DNA of 64,000 bases from Mycosarcoma maydis (Eukaryota > Basidiomycota > Ustilaginomycetes > Ustilaginales): positions 1 to 64,000 of the forward strand of contig NC_026486.1 in assembly GCF_000328475.2 (NCBI RefSeq), given 5' to 3'. Position numbers and translations under genes: made by a program. Positions 54,349 to 64,000 of this stretch are shown piece after piece. Position 1 is the first letter of the stretch, and each line of letters opens with the position of its first letter. The notes beneath the pieces are model-generated. The model made no database searches. It had not been told where the DNA came from and saw nothing but the letters and a program-made list of their open reading frames with translations.

Positions 54349-57300
54349 CGCTGCTTCGAGAAATGGTCAAGCGCTTAGCGAAAGAGCCTGACACTTTGCC
54401 ATCCTTACATTTCTTGTGTGATTCATGTTCGAGGTAGGGACAAGAGCCTTAAGCGACGAACGTATTGCACTGTAGCTCTTGAAGGATCGAGGGACTAGTT
54501 GCTGTGGCAGCACAGCTGTAGTGACGTAGAGAAATTGTTGGAAGGAGGCACAGGATGCCGTGTGACGACCGGCGAATTTCACCTGCCGCCCATGCTATTG
54601 CTTGCTTGCCACCTGCCATGTAGCTGCATTCTAAGGGCTCCGACGGTGCGTGCAGCTCACAAGTTGACAACGACACCGTCATAGGCGAAGAAAGTGTCAA
54701 CAAGCTGTAGTAAGCAGACCAATTCGGTCACGAGGGTCGGATCATGCCCTTCCACCAACGACGGGAGAAACAGCTGTGAGACTTGCAGAACCTTGTGCAG
54801 TCAAGATGTGTCTTAAACCCGGTCGCAGTTCCACATACTTCTCACGCTAGCAATCTGAGCAGCGCCTGACTCGGGAACTGTTTCGATCGCATAGCTCATG
54901 ACCATCACTGTTCCTGAACGGTTCATTCAAATTCGGACAAGTCGAACTGGGGTGTAGATCCGGCCGTTCCAAAGTCGCCGGTGATAGCAAGCCTTGGTAA
55001 GGTGAGAGTTGTGCACATCTCGACAGGCAGCGGCGGCGGTAGTCCACCGAAGCCTGTCCTACTGTGCCTGTTGGAGCGTCCGACATCCTAGAGAAGACTG
55101 GTGAAACTGGTCACGATACTCTCGACACCGTGCACAAATGCACGATGGTGGAGCTGTGACGTTGTATTGTGCTCGTTTATCGCGCTGGCACATGCAACCA
55201 AATGACGTTCAAAGAGAACCTTAGGCGAGAGCACGCCGACGCAGGGTCCGCCAGCGAGACAAGCACGTTGTCGCGATTTACAATTGCCATGCAGCTCATC
55301 GCCGCTGTGACCTCGGACTAAGACGAGAGTCTATTCCTAGTCTACCTGATTCGTAGTCTTTCTTTGCTTCGCAAGTCACCGGCCAACGTCCTTCCGTTCG
55401 CTCTGTACTCGTCCGTACATCGAACGTTTGAAAGAGGTACAACCATGCACGCCATCAATTTTAATTGGTTGTTGTTTATTGCAGCAGAGAAGCCAACCGA
55501 GTGCAAGAGATTGCCGAAGAGACATCTCCGTACCGCTCGGCTCTGGCCAGATCGTGCCTTGTCCATCCTCGTTGTGGGCTTTACACTTTTGTGCAGAGAC
55601 GAACTGAGTACATAGGGGGAGGTAGAGGTGCTAAGGGGTTCGGCCTCGAATGCATGGCGTGGGAGCGAACGCCATTGGTTTGTCTCGTAGTGACCACACA
55701 CGTTCCGTTACGCAGTTGGCAACACCGACGAGTACCGTGGCTTCTGCTGGCATAGCAAAACATTTGAGTCGTGAGTGCAGGTCATCGCACGTGCTACCAT
55801 CACGGATCTCTGCCGCGTCACAGTCGTGAGAGTTTTGCAAGCGTTCCATTCACTATTCACGATTCACGATTCACGATTCACGATATTTCACGATTGATAA
55901 ATATTTTTTCCATACAACTCGACACTCGTGACGTGTTTATCTCCGATGCTCACCCAGTTCGCTTCCTCTTCGGGCCTCAAAGCTTCAGTCGGATCCATCT
56001 GTTCCTTCCTCTGGCTTTTTCCTTCGATCATCAGTCTGCTTTGAGCCTAGCAGATTCAGCGTTCTTACCGCAACATGCCGATCGAGCCGCGATCGTTTCT
56101 CGAAAGGTAAACAGCTTTGCTAGCAGCGAAAAGTCGTGGATCGTGGCCTAGTCAACACACACTGGACTCCAACCTCCGACTCCGAGACTGAGCGTTTACG
56201 ATTCTATTCACGATTCATATTTTGATTTGCAGTCGTAAGTCTGTGGCCGTGGTGCGCATCAAGTTTAAATACAAAAATTTGCAATCGTGAATTCGTACAG
56301 TAATTCACGATTCAGGACACGGACGTGCGATCGCCCTTTCCTTTCATGACCATGACACAAGCACGAAGGGAGTCGTGAGTGTCATGTTCGCCAGTCGTGA
56401 GTGGAAAGGTTCCATCACCATGCATCGTACAATAGCTCATATCACGAGGACTCGATCCAGGCGGATTCGAGTCCAAGTTGCCTACCACTTTACCAGCCTC
56501 GTACTTTCACATTACAATATCATTCACGTCCTTTGCCATAGACAATCCAACAAATCCTCCTTTGGATCCACGTGTCTCTAGGCTAACTTAGCAGCTAATA
56601 CCGCCTGGGATGAAACGGGCTCTGAGCTCTGATGAATAACGCCGATTGCGCGCAACTGAGAGCCACAACGGAGAAAGAAGCCATACGAAAAAACACCAAG
56701 CGTGTTGATCAAGACGAGCCTCAGATGGAGCCCACTTTGGGAAATCTGATTGGCTTGAACTGAGCATTTCTGATCAGCGCCATGACATACTAACCACGTC
56801 TATGAAGCTGCGTCGAGATACTCTGGCTCTAGTCACCGTTTTGAGCCAAAGCAAGGCGTAACGTGGACAGGCGCGCTCTCGGCCCCCAGCCGTATTCCTT
56901 GCACACAGCAGAAAGGGGCCTAAGTCTCAAGGTAAGCCCGAGCGCACTGGAAGCTTGGCTGCGCAAGTCTCGTTCCTCGTTGCTCTGATTCTAGGTTGCC
57001 ATCTTTCGCAAGGTCACAGTGACAAAGCTTTTTCTCGGGTCGAATACCGGAGCGCACGTCACCGAGTTCAGAATGCAAGTGCATACGAGACCAATCTCGC
57101 GACGGACTAGTAGAAGCACAACAATTACAGCTCGGCCAAGTCAGATTCACGACTGAACCGTGAATCGGCGTGTTTCTGAATCACGGAGGTCAGTCACGAA
57201 TTTCGCCCGCCTGGCTCGCCTGTCAAACCAGGTCAAGACTCGGCCGGCGCCGCTTTGCAAACACAGAGGTAAATGGTGCGTCGTAAGCTATATTATTATA

Positions 57301-57434
57301 TACAACTCGGTTTTGCTTGCCGACTAGTCTGTGACTCCAACTGTCTCGTGTCTGTCCTTCATTCTGCTAGAGCGACTAAAAGCAACCAACCTGACGACGA
57401 CTCTTCAGCATTACCTGTTTGTGCTTCTCCAAGA
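54349..57434. other. long intergenic region (3.1 kb), no gene seen
   Basis: Only short frames. Arrays and single TCACGA motifs lie at 55855-55899 and around 56200-56400. It may contain a noncoding RNA, but nothing specific is visible. Confidence 0.45.
55855..55899. repeat. tandem ATTCACG array
   Basis: Four ATTCACG units (one ATTCACT), then ATATTTCACGATTGATAAA. Confidence 0.85.
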
Positions 57435-57986
57435 CTATCCGATATGTGAGGCCATTCTTGATCCTGAGCTCTCTTCTGTCTGCTTGGCTTCTGCCGCTAT
57501 CTGCTCCGCCTTCGTCTTGAGAGCGATGTTGAATGCCTCGAACCCATTCCTAGTCTTAGCGCCCAGTCCCAACCAGCTCATCAAGGGAGTATACAATACT
57601 CCACCGAACTCTTCCCTGTGCACCAGCCTGGTTTCCTTCTTTCCCTCCTCCGTTTCTTGTTCTTCCAGCAAGAACAAATGCTTGCCATCGAATAGTCCGC
57701 TGATGTTGGCAAGATGACCTTGCCATCCAAATCCCTTCTCGTCCTTATGCACAATAGTGGGAATGAGCGCCATAGCCGACCCGCTGGGTGGATGAATTGT
57801 GACATTCAGCTTATCGCCAATCTCAATCGCTTCTTTCTTCTCCACAGGCTGGATGAAGGTGATGAAGCTCGACCAACTTGGGTACGACGCAAAGTCGAGC
57901 AGAACAGCGTGTACCGTCGAGAGCGGAGCAGAGATCAAGACCGAGGTTTCGATTGTTCGCGATTCCGGATGTGATGGATTCGACAT
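57435..57986 (-). CDS. SRPBCC (START-like) ligand-binding protein
   Basis: 183 residues, one exon, ATG at 57986. It reads as a single SRPBCC domain (polyketide cyclase/dehydrase-type): VLISAPLSTVHAVLLDFASYPSW at the start, a central beta-sheet (KLNVTIHPPSGSAMALIP, GFGWQGHLANISGLFDGKHLFLLEE) and a C-terminal helix (NGFEAFNIALKTKAEQIAAEAK) that closes the ligand pocket. Family members bind hydrophobic small molecules or lipids; many fungal ones are uncharacterised. No signal peptide, so cytosolic. Neighbours are acetate kinase (same strand, about 450 bases upstream) and a long noncoding region; I see no operon-like link. Confidence 0.8.
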   Translation of the reverse strand: MSNPSHPESRTIETSVLISAPLSTVHAVLLDFASYPSWSSFITFIQPVEKKEAIEIGDKLNVTIHPPSGSAMALIPTIVHKDEKGFGWQGHLANISGLFDGKHLFLLEEQETEEGKKETRLVHREEFGGVLYTPLMSWLGLGAKTRNGFEAFNIALKTKAEQIAAEAKQTEESSGSRMASHIG

Positions 57987-58433
57987 TCTTGTAATTGACC
58001 TTGGAGCCGCTCGTGATCGTTCCCAGAGTTGTTATTCGCGTTTGGGAGTGGTCAATGTGATCGTGACAAGTCAAGAAGGGCCAAAGATACTACGTGCACC
58101 AAGAATTCTCAGCTAGATTCACGATTTTCACGAGTCGTGATTGCTGGATTAAGCTACTCACGACTTTCTGCTTCAGGGTCCCGCCTCTGAGTCGCTTGTG
58201 TTGAAACCTGGCCAGAAATCATGAATCCGGCGGAGCTTCAATCACGAATCCCAAGCGGAGCCACTCTACATCTCCGTGGAGATCGCACCCACCATTTCTG
58301 CTTCCATGCTCGCACGTCATACAGCGCAGACGCAATTATCGTACAGAGCATTTTTGACATTGCTACAAATGATCATCGGCACCACTCGAAACAGCATTAC
58401 TCGACGCTGATGGATTCATCGACGTTTTTGTAA
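57987..58433. other. intergenic, no gene seen
   Basis: Short region between the SRPBCC start and the acetate kinase stop, with a few single TCACGA motifs. Confidence 0.45.
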
Positions 58434-59900
58434 CTACTGCTTACCACGAACCCAAGCATCAATCACCTCCTTGGCCATCTCCCCCTCTTCGTCCGTCCTA
58501 CACACCAACCAAGGCACACACTGACCCATCGCCGTGGTCCTATTTGTCTGTTCCAACCTCAACTCCTCTCTCTTCAACTGCCAACACTTGCTTTCATCTT
58601 CCTTCGCTCGTACCACGCTCTCGCCAGAAACGCTTACACTGCTCAACTCTACCTTGCTCGCCAACTCTGCCCACAACTCGTGACTCTTCTCCCCGATTCC
58701 GCCCGCCAACACCACCGCGTCCACGCCACCCGCACTGCACATCTTCAACACATACGCCCCAATGAAGCCCACGATCCGATCAACAAACATATCAAACGCC
58801 AATACTGCCGATCTGTCCTTACTCCTCTCCTCTTCTTTGTGTTTGCCCATCGTTCTGCCTTGTAAAAATTCGTTCCTCCTCTGAACGATCTCGGCAAAAT
58901 CACTACTTCCGGCTACCGCTTTGAACCCACTGTGCTTGTTCAACACCACCTCTGCTCTCGACACCCGAATTCCATCGGCGATCTCCACCGTTCCGTCCTT
59001 TCCTCCAGGGAGCGTTGCGCTTGACAGGTGGAGAGCTAACACCGGATCTACCGAGCCGCTCCTCGTGCCACCCGGCAATCCTTCCAACGGAGTCAAGCCC
59101 ATCGATGTATCGAAGCTTCGACCCCGTACCACACTGCAGATCGAACTTCCACTGCCTAAATGGAGCATGATCAAGTTGAGATTGTGCGCATCTTTGTTGA
59201 TCGATCGAGAGACCGTGCTGAGAACCGAGGCGTACGACAGCCCGTGGAATCCCCATTTGCGCAACTTCATCCCTCCAGGAAGTCGCTCGCCTGCCAGATT
59301 GGGATCGACCATGTATCCGCTCTTCACCTCATCCATCGACCGGTGGAAGTTGGTGTCGAAACAGCACACATTCGTATGCTTCCGATTCAGCTCCGTCGAG
59401 TTGAGACAGACCTTGATCAGTTGAACGCTGACAGCGTTGTGCAACGGCGCGAATTCGGCGAGGAACTGCAACGTGTGGAGGTGGTGTTGGTCGTCACGCG
59501 TGATCGAAACACACTGGTCCAGGTGTGCGCCATGCACGATTCTGTGTACCACCGTCATAATACCCAGACCCTCACCGAGTAGATCGGCCATTGTCGAGAA
59601 AAGGTAAGCGAGCACTTCGCCCGAAGCGATCTCGCTCCACTCCTTCGTATCGCTGTGGTGCTTGTCGTTGGAAGAGCAGAACATGTCGACTCGCGCAGTG
59701 TCCGAGGACGAGTCAAGTTTGATCGACCCACCGATCAAAGCGATCGAATCCGGTCGATAGGTCGACACATCGAACAGCTTGAATTTGAGCGACGAAGAGC
59801 CGGCATTCAGGCACAGCATTCGACCGAAGCGCTGGCCGCTATTCGCCTCCTTCCCACCTTGAAGAGTCTTGCTGAAGCCTAAATGGATGAGGTTGTCCAT
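58434..59900 (-). CDS. ackA: acetate kinase
   Basis: 488 residues from the ATG at 59900; the longer frame begins with TTG. It interconverts acetyl phosphate + ADP and acetate + ATP. The phosphate-loop start LCLNAGSSSLKFKLF (about 28-42), the middle KWGFHGLSYASVLS and the HLGSGSSICSVV segment mark the ASKHA fold, and GGIGEKSHELW is present near the end. Bacterial enzymes are near 400 residues; here extra loops and an N-terminal extension add length. No targeting signal is evident. It lies 432 bases downstream of phosphoketolase on the same strand, the usual partner pairing in fungi and bacteria, so it most likely makes ATP and acetate from phosphoketolase-derived acetyl phosphate. Confidence 0.95.
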   Translation of the reverse strand: MDNLIHLGFSKTLQGGKEANSGQRFGRMLCLNAGSSSLKFKLFDVSTYRPDSIALIGGSIKLDSSSDTARVDMFCSSNDKHHSDTKEWSEIASGEVLAYLFSTMADLLGEGLGIMTVVHRIVHGAHLDQCVSITRDDQHHLHTLQFLAEFAPLHNAVSVQLIKVCLNSTELNRKHTNVCCFDTNFHRSMDEVKSGYMVDPNLAGERLPGGMKLRKWGFHGLSYASVLSTVSRSINKDAHNLNLIMLHLGSGSSICSVVRGRSFDTSMGLTPLEGLPGGTRSGSVDPVLALHLSSATLPGGKDGTVEIADGIRVSRAEVVLNKHSGFKAVAGSSDFAEIVQRRNEFLQGRTMGKHKEEERSKDRSAVLAFDMFVDRIVGFIGAYVLKMCSAGGVDAVVLAGGIGEKSHELWAELASKVELSSVSVSGESVVRAKEDESKCWQLKREELRLEQTNRTTAMGQCVPWLVCRTDEEGEMAKEVIDAWVRGKQ

Positions 59901-60332
59901 GATTGCTGTAGTACGATGCCGTTGTGTGCCAGAAGGATAGCGAAAGGTGTGGAGCTCGGACAAAAAAAGTCGATTGAGGTTGATGGTTGAGAAAGAAGCG
60001 CGTCATCTCTCTCACACATTTGCCAGGCTTTCATCCTGCGACCTTTGTCACTCAAATCTGTCTGACATCAGCCAGACGCTCGCTCATGACTCAGCTTACA
60101 CTCGCACAGACCAGCTCGCACCTTTCACTGGTTGCAATGACCTCATTTCGGCCATCGTTCTGTGCTCCACACTCAAGCATCACTGACAGTTCCCGCAGAA
60201 ACAGAGAGTCGATGCAAAGAAACGGTGCTACATTGCCAGATTGCGATCATTTGTGCTGAAGAAAATGCTGCTCAACGGAACAAACTAGAAACTTAGAGAC
60301 TTGGAACGAGCACTGCAACAACCGTGAGCGGC
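59901..60332. other. intergenic between phosphoketolase and acetate kinase
   Basis: Contains the acetate kinase promoter; no gene seen. Confidence 0.45.
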
Positions 60333-63014
60333 TCACTCGGCATCAACCTCATCTGGATCTCGACCATTGCGATTGATATACTGCTGCCACTCCTCTCGCC
60401 TCTGCTTCCACTTTCTCGCAAGCATGTCGAATCTTTGACTCTGAGCCATCTTTTGGAGTCGCTCGTTGACTTTGGCTCGACGATGCTTCTTAAGCTCGAG
60501 ATCGCGTTGGATGAGCTCAACAGCTCGGCATGCAACGGTGAAGCGGTCGACGCCATTGAGCTTGAGCATATTCCAGGGCGTAGTGGTGCTGCCTTCCTCG
60601 ATAAAGCCGTGCACGGCCATGGGACGTCGACCCATCTCGCCAGACAGCCGGTCGCCGAGTAAGCCCTTGATGGCGGTGGTGTAGCCGTGGAAGTTAAACA
60701 GGATGGGAACATCGCGTGTGAACAGGCCGTCAAAGAGCTCTTGGCTCAGCGCGTGAGGGTGCACCGAGTTTTCGCTAAGGATCATGAGGTCGGTAACGTT
60801 GATGAAGCGCACGCGCAAAACATCCTCCGGCGCCTGCCTTGCACTTCCATCGCTCTTGGCACTGTCGTCAAGCTGCGCTCCTCGGAGCAGCTCTGTAGCC
60901 GCAATCGCTTCCGCCGTCGTCTCGGTACCAATGCCTACAATCACCACATCCGGCTCTTGACCACCGTCGGTCGAGTAAGCATGCCAAATCGATGCGCCCG
61001 CCTTGCAATGCGCATTTGCCTCGTCCTCGCTCAGATACACCCTGGTCTGATGCTTACTGCCGACCACCAGGTTCACATAGTTGTGGCTGCGCAGGCAGTG
61101 CGACAGTGTCGACACCGCACAGTTGGCATCCGGCGGCAAATAGACACGTGCAACATTGTGCGGGAGATCCAGCACCGAGTTGATTAGACCTGGCTGCTGA
61201 TGGCTGGCGCCATTGTGCTCTTGTCGCCACAACGTCGAACTCATCACATACGTGATCGACGGTACTGGTGATCGGTAATCCGTCGTCTTGGCCACCTTGA
61301 CAAACTTGGCAAATTGCGCCATCATAGTCGTCACAATGCCCAAAAACGACTCGTAGCTCGGAAAGAGACCGATTCGACCCGTAAGCGCGTACCCCTGTGC
61401 AAAGCCTTGCAGCGTGTGCTCGCTAAGCATCTCGATAACGCGCCCAGACCGAATCCCCTGCTGACGCTCTTGTGGCGTCACAATACTCTCGGAATCGTGT
61501 TCGAATTTGCGTGCTTTCAAGCCTTGTACTTTGAGCGTGGCATCGAGCTTATTCGAGACGAGTTCGTCGGGTGAAAAGATGAGCAGTCGATCCGGATTTT
61601 TGGGCAACAGCGCTGCCAGATATTTGCCGCATTGCTCCATGGCTGAAGCTTTGGATCGTGTGTTGCCACGGCTGTTGTCCGACGACTCTGAGCTGACCAT
61701 GTAAGCGCTGGTGCTTACATCTTGCAAGTCAGCGCTCTTTTCGTAGATCTCGCGGATACGACCCAGGCGGAGCTCATCACTAGGCAGCATGCGTGTCACA
61801 AGAGGATTCAGCCTGAGTTGGCCCGAATCCGACTGCAACCAGCTACGTGGCTTATACGATTCGAGCCAGCTTTCGAGGATGGAGAGATGCTCATCGGCGC
61901 CCGACCAAGCGCCGAGCTTGACAGGCACTTGGTGGCTTCGAAACGAACCCTCGATCTGCTGACCATCAACCTGAACGGGCGCACCCCATCCTTTCGGCGA
62001 GGTCAAGATGATCATAGGCCAGCGCGGTTTCTTTTGAGCTTCGGCCTGACGTGCCGCCTTCTGGATGTTATCGATCTCACTCAGCGCCCAGTCGAGGCTG
62101 GCTGCCATATCGACATCAAACGCTGTGGCCTCGTGGTCACCAGGAATCGTGTGCTTAGTACCGAGATGTTGGTAGTAGTCGACAAAGCGCACCTGATAGC
62201 CGTAGCCGACGAACAGCGCCAGCAGCTCGGTGCGATCCATCGTGCCAAAAATCGTCTTTTCGCTGATCTTGAAGCGGTTCAGATGCAGAATGGGCAAGAC
62301 GGCACCCGACTCGCAAGGGTCAATGAACTTGTGTGAATGCCACGCGGTTGCAGTCGGACCGGTCTCCGCCTCTCCGTCTCCGATGACGGCAAATGCGATG
62401 AGGTCAGGCTTGTCCATGACAGCGCCATGTGCTACCGAGAGCGCATAGCCGAGCTCGCCTCCTTCGTGAATCGCACCAGGTGTTGTCGCCGTCACGTGCG
62501 ATGGACGTACCGTGTTGGGCCAGCTAAAGTTCCTGACAAACGCATGTAGACCCTGGTGCGAGACCGATTCCTCTGGATAAAATTTCGAGATAGAACCTTC
62601 GAGGTACAGGCAGCTGAGGATGGCTGGAGCACCATGTCCTGGACCAGTGATAAAAATGGCTCTGTGTCTGCCATACGAATCGGTGGCTGTGTTCCTTTCG
62701 ATGCGTGCTAGAAGGGCCGATACGTGCGCATAAACAAAGACGAGGCCAGGAACGGTGCCAAAGTGACCAAGCAGTCTCTTCTTGACGTGAGCCTTATAGT
62801 CGAGCGGCTCTTCCAGGAGCACATTGTCCTGCAAGTAGATCTGGGCTACAGCAAGGTAGTTGGCAGCCTTTTGAAAAGCTTGGATCGACTCGAGATCATA
62901 GCGCTCCGACCTACGGTCCACGTCAGGCAGAACAAGATAGGTCTCCTGGTCTCGCAAAGGTTGGTTTGCGTCGATACGAGACGGGATGAGGTGGAAACCA
63001 AGTGGCGCCGACAT
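60333..63014 (-). CDS. xfp: xylulose-5-phosphate/fructose-6-phosphate phosphoketolase
   Basis: 893 residues from the ATG at 63014; an upstream TTG extension is rejected. A thiamine-diphosphate enzyme that splits xylulose-5-phosphate (or fructose-6-phosphate) with phosphate into acetyl phosphate and glyceraldehyde-3-phosphate (or erythrose-4-phosphate). Motifs in order: ITGPGHGAPA, EGGELGYALSVAHGAVMD, the ThDP/Mg motif GDGEAETGPTATAWHSHKF, PWPMIILTSPKGWGAP-like (RWPMIILTSPKGWGAP), LFSPDELVSNKLDAT, FPSYESFLGI, and LFNFHGYTTAIKGLL near the end. Length exceeds the usual ~800 by N- and C-terminal additions (C-terminal charged tail). No targeting signal; cytosolic. Paired with acetate kinase. Such pairs in fungi are usually thought to descend from bacterial genes. 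Confidence 0.97.
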   Translation of the reverse strand: MSAPLGFHLIPSRIDANQPLRDQETYLVLPDVDRRSERYDLESIQAFQKAANYLAVAQIYLQDNVLLEEPLDYKAHVKKRLLGHFGTVPGLVFVYAHVSALLARIERNTATDSYGRHRAIFITGPGHGAPAILSCLYLEGSISKFYPEESVSHQGLHAFVRNFSWPNTVRPSHVTATTPGAIHEGGELGYALSVAHGAVMDKPDLIAFAVIGDGEAETGPTATAWHSHKFIDPCESGAVLPILHLNRFKISEKTIFGTMDRTELLALFVGYGYQVRFVDYYQHLGTKHTIPGDHEATAFDVDMAASLDWALSEIDNIQKAARQAEAQKKPRWPMIILTSPKGWGAPVQVDGQQIEGSFRSHQVPVKLGAWSGADEHLSILESWLESYKPRSWLQSDSGQLRLNPLVTRMLPSDELRLGRIREIYEKSADLQDVSTSAYMVSSESSDNSRGNTRSKASAMEQCGKYLAALLPKNPDRLLIFSPDELVSNKLDATLKVQGLKARKFEHDSESIVTPQERQQGIRSGRVIEMLSEHTLQGFAQGYALTGRIGLFPSYESFLGIVTTMMAQFAKFVKVAKTTDYRSPVPSITYVMSSTLWRQEHNGASHQQPGLINSVLDLPHNVARVYLPPDANCAVSTLSHCLRSHNYVNLVVGSKHQTRVYLSEDEANAHCKAGASIWHAYSTDGGQEPDVVIVGIGTETTAEAIAATELLRGAQLDDSAKSDGSARQAPEDVLRVRFINVTDLMILSENSVHPHALSQELFDGLFTRDVPILFNFHGYTTAIKGLLGDRLSGEMGRRPMAVHGFIEEGSTTTPWNMLKLNGVDRFTVACRAVELIQRDLELKKHRRAKVNERLQKMAQSQRFDMLARKWKQRREEWQQYINRNGRDPDEVDAE

Positions 63015-63772
63015 GCTTGACGAGCTTAACGAGGCTGGGTTTCCAGAGAGCTTGTCGAAAGAGAGATGCTGTCCAGAGGGGAAGAGGAAAAGCAAGGGCC
63101 TATGGGAAGTGGACAAGGTCTTGTTCCGAATTGAGAACGGCTTTTATTCGATCGTTTTCTGTGTCGAGTCCTGCTCAACTCGATACACGATTGTGAGAGG
63201 ATGCCTGACTCTGGATGTGCCTGTCTCACGGTCTGACACGGAAAGACACATCGCGGAGACTCGAATGTGGAAAGAGAGTGTGTGTTTGATTGAGTAAAAG
63301 AATCAAGTGATTGCATGCACTATCTGAGAGAGATCGCGCAAGATCGGAGTGAATCAGCTGCGCAGTCATCCACGATGGCTCCAAGAAAGCGATGCGCAAA
63401 TGCGAAGGCAGGATCTTCGTGAATCACGAATGCTGCTCTGCGTTGCTTGACAGCACGTCCTGTTTCTAGCTGCACATCCAAGTGTCAGCAGCTGCCAAGA
63501 CGACTGCGGATGAATCATCATCAACCGACGATTGAAACGTAACAGTCACGAGTAACAACGAAATTCGTAATTAACGTGTAAAAGTTATCAAGATGCGAGA
63601 GTCGTGAGTCTCCAAGGCTATGGATATTAAGATCGGGAGATCGACTACCAACCATACATTCGTGAATCAACAAAGGGCTTTGTGCTTCCCGACTCGCTCT
63701 GCATACCATACGTGTCAAGGTCGCTGTGACCCCAAGCTAGGTCGACTCTAGGCTGGTCGGAGTCTCAAGGTA
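63015..63772. other. intergenic, no gene seen
   Basis: Promoter side of the phosphoketolase gene and the 3' side of the edge gene. No supported frame. Confidence 0.45.
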
Positions 63773-64000
63773 TTACTTCGAGAGCAAATACTGCTGCTTG
63801 ACTTTTTCAAAGTCCCTTGCGCCTCGTGTGTAAAACAAGACGTTGTCGACGATCCACACAATCGACAGCAGCAATCGGAGGCTTGAACGGTACAAGAACA
63901 TCGAGAGCGGAGTGAGCAGATATTTCGCGATCCAATTCTTCTGGCCCAGTTTGGCCGCCCGGTACTCTGGCACGTCGCCCAGCCGGAAGAACGAAGCGAT
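63773..64000 (-). CDS. C-terminus of a membrane protein cut by the window edge
   Basis: The minus frame is open to the right edge (starting IASFFRLGDVPEYRAAKLGQ), so only the last ~75 residues are seen. They contain one or two hydrophobic stretches (YLLTPLSMFLYRSSLRLLLSIVWIVDNVLF) and a charged C-terminal tail (ARDFEKVKQQYLLSK). The family cannot be named from this piece. The Met at 63973 is internal, not a start, because the frame continues upstream of it. Confidence 0.55.
   Translation of the reverse strand: MASFFRLGDVPEYRAAKLGQKNWIAKYLLTPLSMFLYRSSLRLLLSIVWIVDNVLFYTRGARDFEKVKQQYLLSK

Overview
This window looks like nuclear DNA of a smut fungus (Ustilaginomycetes; an Ustilago/Sporisorium/Pseudozyma-type genome). 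The evidence is the mostly intron-poor genes, a few short GT-AG introns of about 90-130 bases, fungal Zn2Cys6 regulators, small secreted cysteine-rich proteins, and noncoding DNA full of short TCACGA-cored repeats (ATTCACGATT / AATCACGAAT). The genus is an inference; no rRNA or marker gene is present.

Left part (1-10 kb): rearranged, possibly subtelomeric. An AT-rich block (about 330-1262) carries a broken mitochondrial-type GIY-YIG homing endonuclease, probably a nuclear copy of mitochondrial DNA. It abuts a truncated relic of a C2H2-like (DUF3505/OrsD-type) gene whose long relative lies at 5960-8836. Between them are a secreted protein with five four-cysteine modules (3495-4106) and a small spliced or decayed gene (5187-5637).

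Middle part (10-35 kb): a Zn2Cys6 regulator, a large unknown secreted protein, a beta-lactamase-like hydrolase and catalase-peroxidase KatG. Then comes a likely amine-use neighbourhood: an APC permease, a copper amine oxidase and an aldehyde dehydrogenase, which would import an amine, oxidise it (releasing H2O2 and ammonia) and oxidise the aldehyde. A very large C2H2 plus Zn2Cys6 regulator follows.

36-49 kb: a membrane-tailed aldehyde dehydrogenase homologue that has lost its catalytic residues, a LigB/DODA extradiol dioxygenase, a small membrane protein gene with two introns, a CocE/NonD hydrolase, an FAD aromatic hydroxylase, a fumarylacetoacetase homologue and an MFS transporter relic. Dioxygenase, hydroxylase and fumarylacetoacetase suggest aromatic-compound breakdown.

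51-64 kb: a secreted CalA-type lipase and a GH10 xylanase (convergent, both spliced), an SRPBCC protein, then acetate kinase and phosphoketolase in tandem, which together turn pentose phosphate into acetate plus ATP. The right edge cuts off the C-terminus of an unidentified membrane protein. Start sites were moved to the first in-frame ATG wherever the longest frame began with TTG or GTG. Noncoding stretches are large (up to 3.2 kb).
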